A stretch of DNA of 64,000 bases from Kosakonia oryzendophytica. Lineage in GTDB: Bacteria > Pseudomonadota > Gammaproteobacteria > Enterobacterales > Enterobacteriaceae. Below are positions 31,791-43,703 of the stretch, in pieces. Under the pieces are notes generated by a model. The model was not told the origin of the DNA and did no database searches. It saw nothing but the letters and a program-made list of their open reading frames with translations. The DNA lies in assembly GCF_900094925.1 (NCBI RefSeq), contig NZ_FMAY01000002.1, forward strand, positions 443,131-507,130. Reading direction: 5' to 3'. Each line of letters starts with the position of its first letter. Position 1 is the first letter of the stretch. A program made the position numbers and the translations under genes.

Positions 31791-34187
31791 TCACATTGAA
31801 CTACGGTACGGCAGAATGTTTGAACGCAGCATTTGTTGCGTGCCCAAACCGTAGTTGGAACTCAAGCCGCGCAGCTCAATGTTGAAACCGATGCCGTTGT
31901 CATACTTGCTTTGGTCATTTTGCCAGCCGTTAATTTTGCGTTCATAGCCAACGCGAATGGCATAACAGCAGGAGTTATACTGTAAACCTAACATCTGATC
32001 GGCCGGTTTACGGGTATTAGTATCGTAATAGTAAGCGCCGACGACAGACCAACGGTCTACGATCGGCCAGCTTGCTGCCATACCCACCTGCGAAATACCG
32101 TCTTTGTATTGCGCCACTGACGCATAACTTGGCAGTGTTGCCTGAATGTATTCCGGGCTGGCGTAACGGTAGCTCAGTTGCACCATACGGTCTTCATCAC
32201 GGCGATATTCCAGCGAGGTGCTGCTGTTCGCGATGTTGTTCAGACGAGTGTCATACTGCACCCCGCCGCGCAGACCCCAGCGATCGGAGATGCGCCAGTA
32301 CGTGTCTCCCGCCCACACCAGCGAACCCGTTTTGTTATCTTTCTCCCAGTTAATGTTGTCATCACCGGTACGGGACTCGGTGAAATAGTAGATTTGACCA
32401 ACAGAAACGTTAAAACGTTCAACTGCCGCATCATCATAAATGCGGGATGTGACGCCGGTAGTGACCTGGTTCGCGGATGCGATACGGTCGAGGCCGCTGT
32501 AAGTACGATCGCGGAACAGACCGCTATAGTCAGATTGCAGCAGCGTCGAGTCGTAGTTGTTGATATGGCTCTGATCGCGATACGGAACGTAGAGATACTG
32601 GGCACGTGGCTCCAGCGTTTGGGTATAGCCTTCCGCCCAGTTCATATCGCGCTCGAAAACCATTTTGCCGTCCATTTTGAACTGCGGTATCACGCGATTA
32701 ACGGAGTCTTTTAATTTATTTGCTGACTCCAGCGTTGTCAGGTTTGAACTGCTGGCATCATTGCTGTAAAGCTGCTGAGCATATGAGCGATAGGAGTCAA
32801 GATTGCTCTGCTGGTAGTGAGTCGCCAGCATTTTGACTTCGGTATTCAGACTGCTCCACTCGTTTGATACCGGCAGGCTTAATGTCGGCTCCAGGTGAAC
32901 ACGCGTCGCTTCAGGACGATTGGAGTTGGAGCTAACGAAGTTTACGGCCTGGCCATAAATATGCGCATCGAATGGCCCCAGATCGTTCTGGTACCAGTTC
33001 ACATCCAATTGCGGTTGTGCGGAATAAGAGTTGCTGTTCTGGCGGTTAAAGATCTGGAACTGTTTGGTGGAAACCGTGGCGTCAAAGTTTTCCACCGCGT
33101 AGCCGACGCTGAATTTCTGCGTGGCGTAACCGTCGGTGCTGGAACCGTATTTGGACGAGAAGTCGTTAAAATAGCTGGCATCGCTGACTTTGGTGTAGTC
33201 AACGTTAAAACGCCATACCTGATCCATTACCCCGGCATGTTGCCAGTAAAATAGCCAGCGATGGCGATCGCCTTCGGTAGGGTACTCATCCTGATACACT
33301 TTATCCGACGGCAGGTAGTCAAATTCGATTAAACCAGCACCGGCTTGCGTCAGATAACGGAATTCGTTTTGCCACTGTACGCCGCCGCGTTTATGCATAT
33401 AGTGCGGGGTAATTGTGGCATCAAAGTTTGGTGCAATGTTCCAGTAGTACGGCAGATAAAACTCGAAGGAGTTGTTGGTGCTGTACTTGGCGTTCGGGAT
33501 CAGGAAACCTGAACGGCGTTTATCGCCGACCGGCAATTGCAGATAGGGACTGTAGAACACCGGAACCGGCCCCAGCTTAAAGCGCGCATTCCAGATTTCA
33601 GCGACCTGTTCTTCGCGGTCATGGATCACTTCAGTACCCACTACGCTCCAGGTATTGGAACCTGGCAGACAGGAGGTAAAAGAACCATTTTCCAGAATGG
33701 TGTAGCGGTTTTCCCCACGCTGTTTCATCAGGTCGGCGGTGCCGCGCCCCTGACGTCCCACCATTTGGTAGTCACCTTCCCAGACGTTAGTATCTTTCGT
33801 ATTTAAATTCGCCCAGGCTTTAGGACCTTTCAGGATGACCTGGTTGTCGTCATAGTGCACATTACCCAGTGCATCCACTGTGCGTACCGGATCCGCCTGA
33901 CCTTCCGCCTGCTGTTGATGAAGCTGGACTTCATCCGCCTGTAAGCGGCTATTACCCTGATTCACATCCACATTGCCGCTGAAAACGGCATTGTCCGGGT
34001 AGTTGCCCTTCGCATCATCGGCGTTGATGGTCACCGGTAAGTTGTTGGTGTCGCCCTGCACCAGTGGGCGGTTGTAGCTGGGAACGCCAAGCATACACTG
34101 CGAGGCAAGATCGGCTGCCAACCCCTGCTGGCTATAGAGAGCAGAGCCAATCATGGTGGCCAGGAGGGTGGGGATACGTTTTTTCAT
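31791..34187 (-). CDS. lptD: LPS-assembly outer-membrane protein LptD
   Basis: A 798-residue outer-membrane beta barrel with a periplasmic jellyroll, which with LptE inserts lipopolysaccharide in the outer leaflet. The signal peptide ends QQGLAA; the first mature Cys is in DLASQCMLG. The second Cys is in [10 protein letters not shown] and the last two in [12 protein letters not shown], so both interdomain disulfides can form. The start at 34187 ([11 protein letters not shown]) is preferred to an upstream in-frame start at 34211. It is 14 residues longer than E. coli LptD; an extra Ser/Asn-rich stretch lies near residues 463-485 ([15 protein letters not shown]), likely in a surface loop. Divergent from djlA. 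Confidence 0.96.
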   Translation of the reverse strand: MKKRIPTLLATMIGSALYSQQGLAADLASQCMLGVPSYNRPLVQGDTNNLPVTINADDAKGNYPDNAVFSGNVDVNQGNSRLQADEVQLHQQQAEGQADPVRTVDALGNVHYDDNQVILKGPKAWANLNTKDTNVWEGDYQMVGRQGRGTADLMKQRGENRYTILENGSFTSCLPGSNTWSVVGTEVIHDREEQVAEIWNARFKLGPVPVFYSPYLQLPVGDKRRSGFLIPNAKYSTNNSFEFYLPYYWNIAPNFDATITPHYMHKRGGVQWQNEFRYLTQAGAGLIEFDYLPSDKVYQDEYPTEGDRHRWLFYWQHAGVMDQVWRFNVDYTKVSDASYFNDFSSKYGSSTDGYATQKFSVGYAVENFDATVSTKQFQIFNRQNSNSYSAQPQLDVNWYQNDLGPFDAHIYGQAVNFVSSNSNRPEATRVHLEPTLSLPVSNEWSSLNTEVKMLATHYQQSNLDSYRSYAQQLYSNDASSSNLTTLESANKLKDSVNRVIPQFKMDGKMVFERDMNWAEGYTQTLEPRAQYLYVPYRDQSHINNYDSTLLQSDYSGLFRDRTYSGLDRIASANQVTTGVTSRIYDDAAVERFNVSVGQIYYFTESRTGDDNINWEKDNKTGSLVWAGDTYWRISDRWGLRGGVQYDTRLNNIANSSTSLEYRRDEDRMVQLSYRYASPEYIQATLPSYASVAQYKDGISQVGMAASWPIVDRWSVVGAYYYDTNTRKPADQMLGLQYNSCCYAIRVGYERKINGWQNDQSKYDNGIGFNIELRGLSSNYGLGTQQMLRSNILPYRSSM

Positions 34188-34384
34188 ACGTTGTATTTGT
34201 TGTTCCGTCATCTGTGGCTTTACGCTGGCAAACGGTCAGAGACTAACTTACTCACCTTTGCAACGCTAGTGTTAATCCTGCCCGCGTTCGAGCCAGGTCA
34301 GAGAAGACTGTGCCTGTGCACGGCATAGAATGACGGGTATGATAAAGCAAATTTTAGCCGACGGCATGACGATTTGGGGAGTAT

Positions 34385-35206
34385 ATGCAGTATTGGGGAA
34401 AAGTGGTTGGTGTGGTCATTGCCCTTTTCGTGGGCGGCGGCTTTTGGGGCGCGATTCTGGGACTCATTATCGGGCATATGTTTGATAAAGCCCGCAGCCG
34501 GAAAATGGCGTGGTTTGCTAATCAACGTGAACGTCAGTCGCTCTTTTTTGCCACTACCTTTGAAGTGATGGGGCATCTGACCAAATCGAAAGGCCGTGTC
34601 ACCGAAGCCGACATTCAGGTAGCCAGCTTGTTTATGGATCGGATGAACCTGCATGGCGAATCGCGTACGGCGGCGCAGCAGGCTTTTCGCGTCGGCAAAG
34701 CGGATAATTACCCGCTACGGGACAAAATGCGTCAGTTCCGCAGCATCTGTTTCGGGCGCTTTGATTTGATTAGGATGTTTCTGGAAATTCAAATCCAGGC
34801 CGCCTTTGCCGATGGCACGTTGCACCCCAGCGAACGGGATGTACTGTACGTGATTGCTGAAGAACTTGGCATCTCGCGCATGCAGTTCGACCAGTTCCTG
34901 CGCATGATGCAGGGTGGGGCGCAGTTTGGTGGCGGTTACCATCATCAGCAACAACAGACGGGCGGCGGTTGGCAGCAGGCGCGGCGCGGGCCTACTCTGG
35001 AAGATGCCTGTAATGTGCTGGGGGTTAAAGTGTCTGACGATGCCACCACCATCAAGCGTGCTTACCGTAAATTAATGGGCGAACACCATCCGGACAAACT
35101 GGTGGCGAAAGGTTTACCGCCAGAGATGATGGAAATGGCGAAGCAAAAAGCGCAAGAAATACAGAAAGCGTACGAGCTTATCCGCGAGCAGAAGGGCTTC
35201 AGGTAA
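34385..35206 (+). CDS. djlA: Membrane-anchored J-protein DjlA
   Basis: A 273-residue type III co-chaperone with one N-terminal membrane segment ([21 protein letters not shown], first part) and cytosolic remainder. A TerB-like central domain (about 55-170) is followed by a Gly/Gln-rich linker and a C-terminal J domain with the HPD triad in [12 protein letters not shown]. It works with DnaK and affects the Rcs capsule response when overproduced. Two residues longer than the E. coli protein. It is a single gene, divergent from lptD and convergent with rluA. Confidence 0.96.
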   Translation: MQYWGKVVGVVIALFVGGGFWGAILGLIIGHMFDKARSRKMAWFANQRERQSLFFATTFEVMGHLTKSKGRVTEADIQVASLFMDRMNLHGESRTAAQQAFRVGKADNYPLRDKMRQFRSICFGRFDLIRMFLEIQIQAAFADGTLHPSERDVLYVIAEELGISRMQFDQFLRMMQGGAQFGGGYHHQQQQTGGGWQQARRGPTLEDACNVLGVKVSDDATTIKRAYRKLMGEHHPDKLVAKGLPPEMMEMAKQKAQEIQKAYELIREQKGFR

Positions 35207-35208
35207 GC

Positions 35209-35241
35209 GTGAGAACCCCCGACCGTCGTCAGGCCGGGGGG
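35209..35241. terminator. Hairpin between djlA and rluA
   Basis: The repeat CCCCCGACC-gtcgtca-GGCCGGGGG lies in the 40-base gap between convergent genes. It has no clear T-run on either side; a terminator or mRNA-end protector is likely. Confidence 0.5.
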
Positions 35242-35246
35242 AAGAT

Positions 35247-35906
35247 TCAGAAATCGGCCGGGGCTTTAAAGGTCATACTGTTGCCGAACGCCGGGTGGGT
35301 GATGGTCAGTGTTTCTGCATGCAGCAGTAAACGCGGTGCCATCGCCAGCGCTTCCGGTGGAGCATAAAAACGATCGCCAAGGATGGGGTGTCCCAGCGCC
35401 AGCATATGCACACGCAACTGATGCGAACGACCGGTGATCGGCTTCAGACGCACGCGTGCCGTTCCATCCTCATCCGTACTCAGCACTTCATATTCGGTCT
35501 GCGCCGTTTTGCCGGTTTCATAACAGACCTTTTGTTTCGGGCGATTCGGCCAGTCGCAAATCAGCGGCAGATCTACCAGACCTTCCACGTTTTCGGGGTG
35601 GCCCCATACACGCGCCAGATACTGTTTTTTCGGCTCGCGCTCGCGGAACTGACGTTTTAACTCACGCTCTGCGGCTTTGGTGAGCGCCACCACAATCACA
35701 CCGCTGGTCGCCATATCCAGACGATGCACGGATTCAGCCTGCGGGAAGTCGCGCTGAATACGTGTCATCACGCTGTCTTTATGCTCGTCCAGACGCCCCG
35801 GGACCGACAACAAGCCGCTGGGCTTGTTGACGACCATAATATGCTCATCCTGATAAAGAATGATCAGCCAGGGTTCTTGCGGCGGATTGTAGGGCTCCAT
35901 CATCAT
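35247..35906 (-). CDS. rluA: 23S rRNA/tRNA pseudouridine synthase RluA
   Basis: A 219-residue dual-specificity synthase that makes pseudouridine at 23S position 746 and tRNA position 32. The catalytic motif is SVHRLDMATSGVIVVAL with its Asp, and the family motifs VVNKPSGLLSVPG and PITGRSHQLRVHM are present. The start is the first of three ATGs at 35898-35906, giving MMMEPYNPPQ, which aligns with the E. coli MGMENYNPPQ. A longer reading frame exists to 35963 but runs into rapA. It follows rapA by 11 bases. Confidence 0.95.
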   Translation of the reverse strand: MMMEPYNPPQEPWLIILYQDEHIMVVNKPSGLLSVPGRLDEHKDSVMTRIQRDFPQAESVHRLDMATSGVIVVALTKAAERELKRQFREREPKKQYLARVWGHPENVEGLVDLPLICDWPNRPKQKVCYETGKTAQTEYEVLSTDEDGTARVRLKPITGRSHQLRVHMLALGHPILGDRFYAPPEALAMAPRLLLHAETLTITHPAFGNSMTFKAPADF

Positions 35907-35917
35907 GGTCGGCTCCG

Positions 35918-38824
35918 TTACTGATGCGTCACAACGATTAATCGCAGCGCATCCAGGCGCCATCCCGCTTGCGACAGGCTTTCCATAACGTGCTGGCGGT
36001 TGCTTTCGATGGCAGCCAGTTCGTCATCGCGAATGTTCGGGTTGACCGCTTTCAGCGCTTCCAGGCGTGAAAGTTCCGCAGACAATTTTTCGTCGGCTTC
36101 GCTGCGCGCTGCGTCGATCAGTTCACGTGCGGCCGCTTCCACCTGCGCTTCACCTTTTTGCAGGATGGTATGCACGTCCTGCTGTACGGCGTTGATCAAC
36201 TTGCTGGCCGTATGGCGATTAACCGCGCTGAGTTGACGGTTAAAGCTTTCGAATTCCACCTGCGCCGCCAGGTTAGTGCCGTTTTTATCCACCAGCAGGC
36301 GGATAGGCGTTGGCGGCAGGAAGCGGTTAAGCTGCAACTGCTTCGGCGCTTGCGCTTCCACAACATAAATCAGTTCCAGCAACAGTGTACCGACCGGCAG
36401 GGCTTTGTTTTTCAACAGCGACAGGGTGCTGCTACCGGTATCGCCTGAGAGGATCAGATCCAGACCGTTGCGGATAAGCGGGTGTTCCCAGGTAATAAAT
36501 TGCGCATCTTCGCGAGAGAGGGCCACATCACGCTCAAACGTGATGGTGCAACCGTCTTCCGGCAGGCCCGGGAAATCCGGCACCAGCATATGGTCTGATG
36601 GCGTCAGGACGATCATGTTTTCACCGCGATCGTCCTGGTTGATGCCAATGATATCGAACAGGTTCATCGCAAAGCTGATCAGCGCCGTGTCATCGTCCTG
36701 TTCGGCGATGCTCTCCGCCAGCGCCTGCGCTTTTTCGCCGCCGTTAGAGTGGATCTCCAGCAGGCGGTCGCGGCCCTGTTCCAGCTGTGCTTTCAGCGCA
36801 TCGTGCTGCTCGCGGCAGGATGCGATCAGCGCTTCAAAGCCGTCGGTGTTCTCCGGTGCAGCAAGGTAATTAATGAGCTGGCCGTGCACGCTATCATAGA
36901 TGGCGCGGCCAGTCGGGCAGGTGTGCTCGAACGCATCCAACCCTTCGTGATACCAGCGCACCAGCACGGACTGTGCGGTTTTTTCCAGATAAGGAACATG
37001 GATTTGAATGTCGTGCGCCTGACCAATACGATCCAAACGCCCAATACGTTGTTCCAGCAGATCCGGGTTAAACGGCAGATCGAACATCACGAGATGGCTG
37101 GCAAACTGGAAGTTACGGCCTTCAGAACCGATTTCGGAACAGAGCAGCACCTGTGCGCCGCTGTCTTCTTCACCAAACCAGGCCGCTGCGCGGTCGCGTT
37201 CGATAATGGACATTCCTTCATGGAAAACCGCCGCACGGATGCCTTCGCGTTCGCGCAGAACCTGCTCCAGTTGCAAGGCGGTTGCCGCTTTGGCGCAGAT
37301 CACGAGCACTTTCTGCGAGCGGTGACTGGTTAAATAGCCCATCAGCCACTCGACACGGGGATCAAAGTTCCACCATGTGCCGCTATCCCCTTCAAACTCT
37401 TGATAAATCTGCTCCGGATAGAGCATATCGCGAGCACGCTCTTCCTGGCTTTTACGCGCGCCCATAATGCCGGAGACTTTAATTGCAGTCTGGTACTGCG
37501 TTGGCAACGGCAGTTTCACCGTGTGCAGTTCGCGTTTCGGGAAACCTTTTACGCCATTACGGGTGTTACGGAACAGCACACGGCTGGTGCCATGGCGATC
37601 CATCAACATGGTGATCAATTCCTGGCGAGCAGCGGCCGCACCCTCACGATCGCTGTTGGCCGTCTGCAGTAACGGCTCAATATCCTGTTCGCCAATCAGA
37701 TCGCCCAGCGTATTGAGTTCATCATTATTCAGGTGATCACCCGCCAGCAGCAGCGCGACAGCATCAGCAACCGGGCGGTAATTTTTTTGCTCTTCAACAA
37801 ATTGGGCAAAGTCGTGAAAACGGTTTGGATCCAGCAAACGCAGACGCGCGAAGTGGCTTTCCATCCCTAACTGTTCCGGCGTGGCGGTCAGCAGCAGAAT
37901 GCCCGGTACGCGTTCAGCCAGTTGCTCAATCGCCAGATATTCCCGACCCGGCTCGTTTTCACTCCACACCAGATGGTGGGCTTCGTCGACGACTAACAGA
38001 TCCCACTCAGCCTCACACAGATGCGCCAGGCGCTGTTTGTTACGGCGTACGAAATCCAGCGAGCAGATCACCAGTTGTTCAGTTTCAAACGGGTTGTCCG
38101 CATCATGCTGCGCTTCAGCGTAACGCTCATCATCAAACAGTGAGAAACGCAGGTTAAACCGGCGCAGCATCTCCACCAGCCACTGATGTTGCAGGGTTTC
38201 CGGCACCACGATCAATACGCGCTCGGCCGCGCCGGAGAGCAACTGTTGATGCAGGATCATCCCGGCTTCGATGGTTTTCCCAAGGCCCACTTCGTCCGCT
38301 AACAGCACGCGCGGCGCATGGCGGCGACCCACGTCGTGGGCGATATGTAACTGGTGTGGGATCAGGTTGGTACGCTGACCACGCAGGCCGCTCCACGGCA
38401 TGCGGTACTGTTCACTTTGGTATTTACGGGCGCGAAAACGTAAAGCAAAACGATCCATGCGATCGACTTGCCCGGCAAACAGGCGATCCTGCGGTTTGCT
38501 GAATACCAGTTTACTGTCGAGCAGCACTTCACGCAGGACGATGTTGTTCTCTTGCGTATCCAGGCGGGTACCGGTATAGGCGAGCAGACCGTTTTCTTCT
38601 TTTACCTCTTCAACCGCGAGTTGCCAGCCTTCGTGACTGGTTACCGTATCGCCGGGGTTAAACATCACACGGGTAACCGGCGAGTCGCTGCGTGCGTACA
38701 AACGGTTCTCACCTGTGGCAGGGAACAGCAGAGTGACCGTGCGCGCATCCATTGCGACGACTGTACCAAGTCCGAGTTCGCTTTCCGTGTCGCTAATCCA
38801 GCGTTGACCAAGTGTAAAGGGCAT
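35918..38824 (-). CDS. rapA: RNA polymerase recycling ATPase RapA
   Basis: A 968-residue Swi2/Snf2-type ATPase that binds RNA polymerase and helps it recycle after termination. The Walker A is [17 protein letters not shown] near residue 171-187 and the DEAH box is [11 protein letters not shown]. Helicase motif VI is visible as [16 protein letters not shown]. An N-terminal tandem Tudor-like region ([14 protein letters not shown]) precedes the ATPase. Length equals E. coli RapA. rluA follows after 11 bases, so the two form an operon. Confidence 0.97.
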   Translation of the reverse strand: MPFTLGQRWISDTESELGLGTVVAMDARTVTLLFPATGENRLYARSDSPVTRVMFNPGDTVTSHEGWQLAVEEVKEENGLLAYTGTRLDTQENNIVLREVLLDSKLVFSKPQDRLFAGQVDRMDRFALRFRARKYQSEQYRMPWSGLRGQRTNLIPHQLHIAHDVGRRHAPRVLLADEVGLGKTIEAGMILHQQLLSGAAERVLIVVPETLQHQWLVEMLRRFNLRFSLFDDERYAEAQHDADNPFETEQLVICSLDFVRRNKQRLAHLCEAEWDLLVVDEAHHLVWSENEPGREYLAIEQLAERVPGILLLTATPEQLGMESHFARLRLLDPNRFHDFAQFVEEQKNYRPVADAVALLLAGDHLNNDELNTLGDLIGEQDIEPLLQTANSDREGAAAARQELITMLMDRHGTSRVLFRNTRNGVKGFPKRELHTVKLPLPTQYQTAIKVSGIMGARKSQEERARDMLYPEQIYQEFEGDSGTWWNFDPRVEWLMGYLTSHRSQKVLVICAKAATALQLEQVLREREGIRAAVFHEGMSIIERDRAAAWFGEEDSGAQVLLCSEIGSEGRNFQFASHLVMFDLPFNPDLLEQRIGRLDRIGQAHDIQIHVPYLEKTAQSVLVRWYHEGLDAFEHTCPTGRAIYDSVHGQLINYLAAPENTDGFEALIASCREQHDALKAQLEQGRDRLLEIHSNGGEKAQALAESIAEQDDDTALISFAMNLFDIIGINQDDRGENMIVLTPSDHMLVPDFPGLPEDGCTITFERDVALSREDAQFITWEHPLIRNGLDLILSGDTGSSTLSLLKNKALPVGTLLLELIYVVEAQAPKQLQLNRFLPPTPIRLLVDKNGTNLAAQVEFESFNRQLSAVNRHTASKLINAVQQDVHTILQKGEAQVEAAARELIDAARSEADEKLSAELSRLEALKAVNPNIRDDELAAIESNRQHVMESLSQAGWRLDALRLIVVTHQ

Positions 38825-38963
38825 AAATGAACTCTATATCTCAAATTTCAGGCAATAGTTCGTCACCGCCTTAGGGCAGGCGGGCATAAATTTGGGTCCA
38901 GGAACAGGAAGGGCGCTATGGTACTGGATGACACCACGTTCGTATAGACTGAATTGTGTGGCT

Positions 38964-41321
38964 TTAAAATAATCCCAGTTGCCCTGTCAGTAGTGTAGCA
39001 AAATCGTCGTCAATGAAAGGGAGAATTCCTTCCGCAACCGGTTGAAGTTGTTTACTGAGATAGTGATCGTAATCCAGCGGCGAATGCTGATAGTCCACTG
39101 GCTCAGGGCCGCTGGTGGTCCAGACATAATGGATGGTGCCTCGGTTCTGATACTGCGCAGGACGGCCGCGTTTACGGTTTTCTTCATCCGCCAGCCTGGC
39201 GGCGCGAACATGCGGCGGTACGTTGCGTTCATAATCCTTCAGCGCTCGGCGCAGGCGTTTGCGATAGACCAGTTGTGCATCCAGTTCGCCCGCCATCAGG
39301 CTGGCGATGGTTTCGCGCACATAATCCTGATAAGGCTCATGACGAAAAATGCGCAGGTAAAGGCTTTGCTGGAATTGTTGCGCCAGCGGGGTCCAGTCGG
39401 TGCGCACGGTTTCCAGTCCTTTAAACACCATGCGCTGGTTGTCGCCTTCCTGAATCAAACCGGCATAACGTTTTTTACTGCCCAGTTCGGTGCCGCGAAT
39501 CGTCGGCATTAAAAAACGACAAAAATGGGTTTCAAACTCCAGTTCCAGCGCGCTCTCCAATCCCTGTGCTCGCAGATGCTCAGCCCACCATGTATTTACC
39601 TGTTCAACCAGCGAGTTACCAATGCGCGCGGCTTCTTCCTCGCTGTGCGGTTTTTTGAGCCAGACAAAGGTCGAGTCCGTGTCGCCATAAATCACGTCAT
39701 AACCCTGTTCTTCGATCAGCGCTTTGGTCTGACGCATGATCGCATGGCCGCGCATGGTGATCGACGAGGCCAGGCGAGGATCGAAGAAACGACAGGCGCT
39801 GGTGCCGAGTACGCCATAAAAGGCATTCATAATGATTTTCAGCGCTTGTGAGAGCGGCTTGTTGCCCTGGCGTTTGGCGTCGTCCCGCCCGCGCCATATT
39901 TGCCCGACGATTTCCGGCAGGCAGTGTTTCTCTCGCGAGAACCAGGCACCCAGAAAGCCCTCTGTGCTGTGGACGTTATCCGGATGCGCCATGCCTTCGA
40001 CCAGGCCGACAGGATCAATCAGAAAAGTGCGGATAATCGAGGGGTACAGGCTCTTATAATCGAGCACTAGTACCGAGTCATACAGTCCGGGACGTGAATC
40101 CATCACATAGCCGCCGGGACTGGCCTGCGGCGGCACCTCGCCAAGGTTGGGTGCCACAAAACCTGCGCGGTGCATACGGGGAAAATAGAGGTGGCTAAAT
40201 GCGGCGACTGAACCACCATGTCGGTCAACTGGCAAGCCGTTGACTGTCGCACGTTCCAACAGAAATGGCATGATCTCGGTTTTATGGAAAATGCGCGTGA
40301 CCAGCTCGCAATCTTTCAGGTTGTAGATGGCGAGCGCGGGTTTGTCTTCGGCAAAGCGTCGATCGATTTCATCCATCCGATCCCACGGGTTATCAATGGC
40401 TTTCCCTTCACCGAGCAGTTCCTGCGATACGGCTTCCAGGGAGAAAGACGAGAAATTCCAGAAGGCGGACTTCAGCGCTTCAATACCGTCGATAATCAAC
40501 CGGCCGGTGGCCTGTGCAAAGAAGACGCCATTTTTAAAGCCGTGTTCTCGCCACTCCAGTTCGCTGCCCTGACGGCCAAGCGTCAACGGGACACGATAAC
40601 GTTCAGCGCTTTTTTGCAAAACCCGCAGATCGAACTGCACCAGGTTCCAGCCGATGATCACATCCGGATCGTGTTGAGCAAACCAGGCATTAAGCTTTTC
40701 CAGCAATTGCGGGCGACTGGCGACATACTCCAGATCGAAATCCACCTGCTTTGGGTTGCCATTCTCTGGTCCGAGCATATAGACCGTGCGCTGCCCACAG
40801 CCTTCAAGGCCGATGCAATAAAGCTCGCCATGGCGGCTGGTTTCGATATCCAGCGAGACCCATTTCAGCGTCGGGCGGTAGTGCGGGTTGGGTTTAAGGC
40901 GTGCATTGACCAGCGCCGTTCCCTGACTCTCGCCATCGGCCCACACTGGCGCGGTAATAAAGCGTTCCATCAGAAAGCGTTCAGGCGGGCGCACATCGGC
41001 TTCATACACGGTGACGCCGCCCTCGCGCAGCGCTTTTTCGATACGCATGAGCTGGCGATGGCCACGGCAGTAGAGGCCATATACGGGTTGACGGTGGAAG
41101 TCCGACAGAGTCAGGGGCGTTAAGCGCCAGTGGTTTTCACTGCGCAGCAGGAGTTTGGCTTTTTCCACATGGGCGGCGGGAATAAACGCGACCGATTCCT
41201 GCGGCGGCAAGACCACGCGCAGCGGGCCGCTGTCTGTCGCCAGCCAGAACTCCACCTCGGTGCCGCCGGGGGTATCCCGCCAGTGTCGGGTTAATAAAAA
41301 GCCTTCTCGCGCTTGCGCCAC
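38964..41321 (-). CDS. polB: DNA polymerase II
   Basis: A 785-residue family B polymerase that is induced in the SOS response and takes part in lesion bypass and replication restart. The 3'-5' exonuclease motif is [14 protein letters not shown], the polymerase motif A is [14 protein letters not shown], and motif C is [12 protein letters not shown]. The C-terminal GQLGLF tail is a beta-clamp binding peptide. Two residues longer than E. coli. A consensus LexA box lies 57 to 73 bases upstream of the start, and the ara operon ends just beyond it. Confidence 0.97.
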   Translation of the reverse strand: MAQAREGFLLTRHWRDTPGGTEVEFWLATDSGPLRVVLPPQESVAFIPAAHVEKAKLLLRSENHWRLTPLTLSDFHRQPVYGLYCRGHRQLMRIEKALREGGVTVYEADVRPPERFLMERFITAPVWADGESQGTALVNARLKPNPHYRPTLKWVSLDIETSRHGELYCIGLEGCGQRTVYMLGPENGNPKQVDFDLEYVASRPQLLEKLNAWFAQHDPDVIIGWNLVQFDLRVLQKSAERYRVPLTLGRQGSELEWREHGFKNGVFFAQATGRLIIDGIEALKSAFWNFSSFSLEAVSQELLGEGKAIDNPWDRMDEIDRRFAEDKPALAIYNLKDCELVTRIFHKTEIMPFLLERATVNGLPVDRHGGSVAAFSHLYFPRMHRAGFVAPNLGEVPPQASPGGYVMDSRPGLYDSVLVLDYKSLYPSIIRTFLIDPVGLVEGMAHPDNVHSTEGFLGAWFSREKHCLPEIVGQIWRGRDDAKRQGNKPLSQALKIIMNAFYGVLGTSACRFFDPRLASSITMRGHAIMRQTKALIEEQGYDVIYGDTDSTFVWLKKPHSEEEAARIGNSLVEQVNTWWAEHLRAQGLESALELEFETHFCRFLMPTIRGTELGSKKRYAGLIQEGDNQRMVFKGLETVRTDWTPLAQQFQQSLYLRIFRHEPYQDYVRETIASLMAGELDAQLVYRKRLRRALKDYERNVPPHVRAARLADEENRKRGRPAQYQNRGTIHYVWTTSGPEPVDYQHSPLDYDHYLSKQLQPVAEGILPFIDDDFATLLTGQLGLF

Positions 41322-41330
41322 AGCGTTCTC

Positions 41331-41368
41331 TCATAAAACAAAACCAGGCAAGATTATAGCCTGGTTCG
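41331..41368 (-). terminator. araBAD terminator
   Basis: The repeat AAACCAGGC (41341-41349) and GCCTGGTT (41359-41366) with a T-rich minus-strand tail (TTTTGTTTTAT) fits the end of the ara operon. It lies between the LexA box and the polB start, so polB transcripts may include it in their leader. Confidence 0.75.
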
Positions 41369-41378
41369 GTGTGATAAG

Positions 41379-41394
41379 CTGTGGTTTTATACAG
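41379..41394 (-). promoter_or_regulatory. LexA box of polB
   Basis: CTGT-GGTTTTAT-ACAG fits the LexA consensus CTGT-N8-ACAG exactly and has an A/T-rich core. It lies directly against the araD stop codon and 58 to 73 bases before polB. E. coli polB has the same type of site. Confidence 0.92.
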
Positions 41395-42090
41395 TTATTG
41401 CCCGTAATAGGCTTTGGCGCCATGTTTGCGCAGATAGTGCTTATCCAGCAGGGTCTGCTGCATCGGCGGCAGGCGGGGTTCGAGCTGACGGCAGAAAATG
41501 CCCATGTAGGCCACTTCTTCCAGCACGATGGCGTTATGCACGGCATCGTTGGCATTTTTGCCCCACGCAAACGGCCCATGTGAATGCACCAGCACACCGG
41601 GCATTTGCGCCGGATCGATCCCTTTCCTTTCAAAGGTTTCGACGATCACATTGCCGGTTTCCCACTCGTATTCGCCGTTAATCTCTTCATCGGTCATCTT
41701 GCGCGTGCAGGGGATTTCACCATAGAAGTAGTCAGCATGCGTGGTACCGGTCGCCGGGATCGGTTGACCCGCCTGCGACCAGATGGTGGCATGCCGCGAA
41801 TGGGTGTGCACAATGCCGCCAATTGTCGGGAAAGCCTGATACAGCAAGCGGTGGGTGGGCGTGTCCGATGACGGTTTTTTCTGCCCCTCGACCACTTCTC
41901 CGGTGGTGATGTCGACCACCACCATATCATTGGCGGTCATCACGCTGTAATCAACGCCAGAGGGTTTAATCACCAGCACGCCTTTGTCGCGCTCGACGGC
42001 GCTGACGTTGCCCCAGGTTAGGGTGACCAGGTTATGTTTTGGCAGCGCCAGGTTGGCTTCCAGCACCTGACGTTTGAGATCTTCGAGCAT
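41395..42090 (-). CDS. araD: L-ribulose-5-phosphate 4-epimerase
   Basis: A 231-residue class II aldolase-type, metal-dependent enzyme that makes D-xylulose 5-phosphate, the last ara step before the pentose phosphate pathway. The family pattern is visible: [13 protein letters not shown] at the N-terminal side, the zinc-binding [10 protein letters not shown], and a third His in [10 protein letters not shown]. Length equals E. coli AraD. It is separated from araA by about 100 bases that hold REP-like palindromes. Confidence 0.96.
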   Translation of the reverse strand: MLEDLKRQVLEANLALPKHNLVTLTWGNVSAVERDKGVLVIKPSGVDYSVMTANDMVVVDITTGEVVEGQKKPSSDTPTHRLLYQAFPTIGGIVHTHSRHATIWSQAGQPIPATGTTHADYFYGEIPCTRKMTDEEINGEYEWETGNVIVETFERKGIDPAQMPGVLVHSHGPFAWGKNANDAVHNAIVLEEVAYMGIFCRQLEPRLPPMQQTLLDKHYLRKHGAKAYYGQ

Positions 42091-42110
42091 ACTCCTCTCC
42101 TGAAAACATT

Positions 42111-42176
42111 ACCGGATGGCGCTGCGCCTATCCGGCCTGCGGGTTTGTCAGCCCGGTGAATGAAGCGTCACCGGGC
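42111..42176. repeat. REP-like palindromes between araA and araD
   Basis: Two palindromes: 42112-42135 with CCGGAT-to-ATCCGG arms and inner GCGC pairs, and 42151-42176 with arms GCCCGGTGA and TCACCGGGC. The first matches the enterobacterial REP consensus. Within an operon such units may shift the yield of araD relative to araB and araA through mRNA decay. Confidence 0.75.
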
Positions 42177-42190
42177 GTAAGCGCGAAGAT

Positions 42191-43693
42191 TTAACGTTTT
42201 GAACCGTAATAAACTTCGTTCCAGCGCAGGGCATCTTTAAATGCCGGCAGGCGGGTATCGTTATCGATGACGGTCAGCTCAATATCGTTCAGTTCGCTGA
42301 ACTGGCGCATATCATCGAGGGTTAGCGCCTGACTAAAGACGGTATGGTGCGCACCACCGGCGAGGATCCAGGCTTCCGATGCGGTAGGCAGGTCCGGCTG
42401 CGCTTTCCACAATGCGTTAGCGACCGGCAGTTTCGGCAGATCATGCGGAGTTTTCACCGCGTCCACGCAGTTCACCAACAGGCGGAAACGATCCCCCAGA
42501 TCGATCAGGCTGGCGTTAATCGCCGGGCCGGTTTGGGTAGAGAAGATCAGACGTGCCGGATCGGCTTTGCCGCCGATACCAAGATATTGCACATCAAGGA
42601 TCGGTTTTTCATGAGTGGCGATGCTTGGGCAGACTTCCAGCATGTGGGAGCCCAGCACCATGTCGTTGCCATTTTCGAAGTGATAGGTGTAATCCTCCAT
42701 AAAGGAGGTACCGCCTGCCAGCCCGCCGGACATCACTTTCATGATGCGCAACAGCGCAGCGGTCTTCCAGTCGCCCTCGCCAGCAAAACCGTAACCTTGT
42801 TGCATCAGACGCTGTACCGCCAGACCCGGTAACTGTTTCAGGCCATGCAGATCTTCAAACGTGGTGGTGAAGGCATGGAAGCCGCCCTCTTCAAGAAAGC
42901 GTTTCATCCCCAGTTCAATACGGGCAGCATCCAGGACGTTCTGACGTTTATCGCCATGAACCTGTGCCGCCGGGGTCAGGCGATAGCTGCCTTCGTACTC
43001 ATCCACCAGCGCGTTAATATCACCATCGCTGACGGCGTTAACCACCTGCACCAAATCACCCACGCCCCAGGTATTGACTGAAAAGCCGAACTTGATTTGT
43101 GCCGCGACTTTATCGCCCTCGGTCACCGCCACTTCGCGCATGTTATCGCCGAAACGCACCACTTTCAGATGACGGGTATCCTGTTTGGATACGGCCTGAC
43201 GCATCCATGCGCCGATACGCGTATGGGCGTGTTTGTCCTGCCAGTGGCCAGTCACAACGCTGTGTTGCAGACGCATACGCGCACCAATAAAGCCGAACTC
43301 GCGGCCGCCGTGCGCGGTCTGGTTAAGGTTCATAAAGTCCATATCAATGCTGTCCCACGGCAGGGAAGCGTTGAACTGGGTGTGGAATTGCAACAGCGGT
43401 TTGTTGAGGATGGCCAGGCCGTTGATCCACATTTTGGCCGGAGAGAAGGTATGCAGCCACACCACCATCCCGGCGCATTTGTCGTCGTAGTTAGCGTCGC
43501 GGCAAATGGCAGTGATCTCATCAGGCGAGGTTCCCAGCGGTTTCAGCACCAGCTTACAGGGTAATTTCGCTTCGGCATTGAGGGCGTTGACCACCTGTTC
43601 GGCATGCTTCGTCACCTGTTTCAGGGCTTCCGGCCCGTACAGGTGCTGGCTGCCGATGACGAACCACACTTCATAATTGTCGAAAATAGTCAT
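42191..43693 (-). CDS. araA: L-arabinose isomerase
   Basis: A 500-residue manganese-dependent enzyme that converts L-arabinose to L-ribulose. It opens with [19 protein letters not shown], typical for the family, and has the active-site glutamates in [14 protein letters not shown] and [13 protein letters not shown], with metal-binding histidines in [14 protein letters not shown] and GAHHTVFS. Length equals E. coli AraA. Ten bases separate it from araB. Confidence 0.97.
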   Translation of the reverse strand: MTIFDNYEVWFVIGSQHLYGPEALKQVTKHAEQVVNALNAEAKLPCKLVLKPLGTSPDEITAICRDANYDDKCAGMVVWLHTFSPAKMWINGLAILNKPLLQFHTQFNASLPWDSIDMDFMNLNQTAHGGREFGFIGARMRLQHSVVTGHWQDKHAHTRIGAWMRQAVSKQDTRHLKVVRFGDNMREVAVTEGDKVAAQIKFGFSVNTWGVGDLVQVVNAVSDGDINALVDEYEGSYRLTPAAQVHGDKRQNVLDAARIELGMKRFLEEGGFHAFTTTFEDLHGLKQLPGLAVQRLMQQGYGFAGEGDWKTAALLRIMKVMSGGLAGGTSFMEDYTYHFENGNDMVLGSHMLEVCPSIATHEKPILDVQYLGIGGKADPARLIFSTQTGPAINASLIDLGDRFRLLVNCVDAVKTPHDLPKLPVANALWKAQPDLPTASEAWILAGGAHHTVFSQALTLDDMRQFSELNDIELTVIDNDTRLPAFKDALRWNEVYYGSKR

Positions 43694-43703
43694 GATCTTG
43701 TCC

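Noticed and set aside
36749-37333. A 194-codon plus-strand frame inside rapA.
   Set aside because: Complement of the rapA helicase core; no ribosome site or independent support.
40218-41123. A 301-codon frame antisense to polB.
   Set aside because: Shadow of a well-supported gene with all polymerase motifs; no domain recognised in the antisense product.
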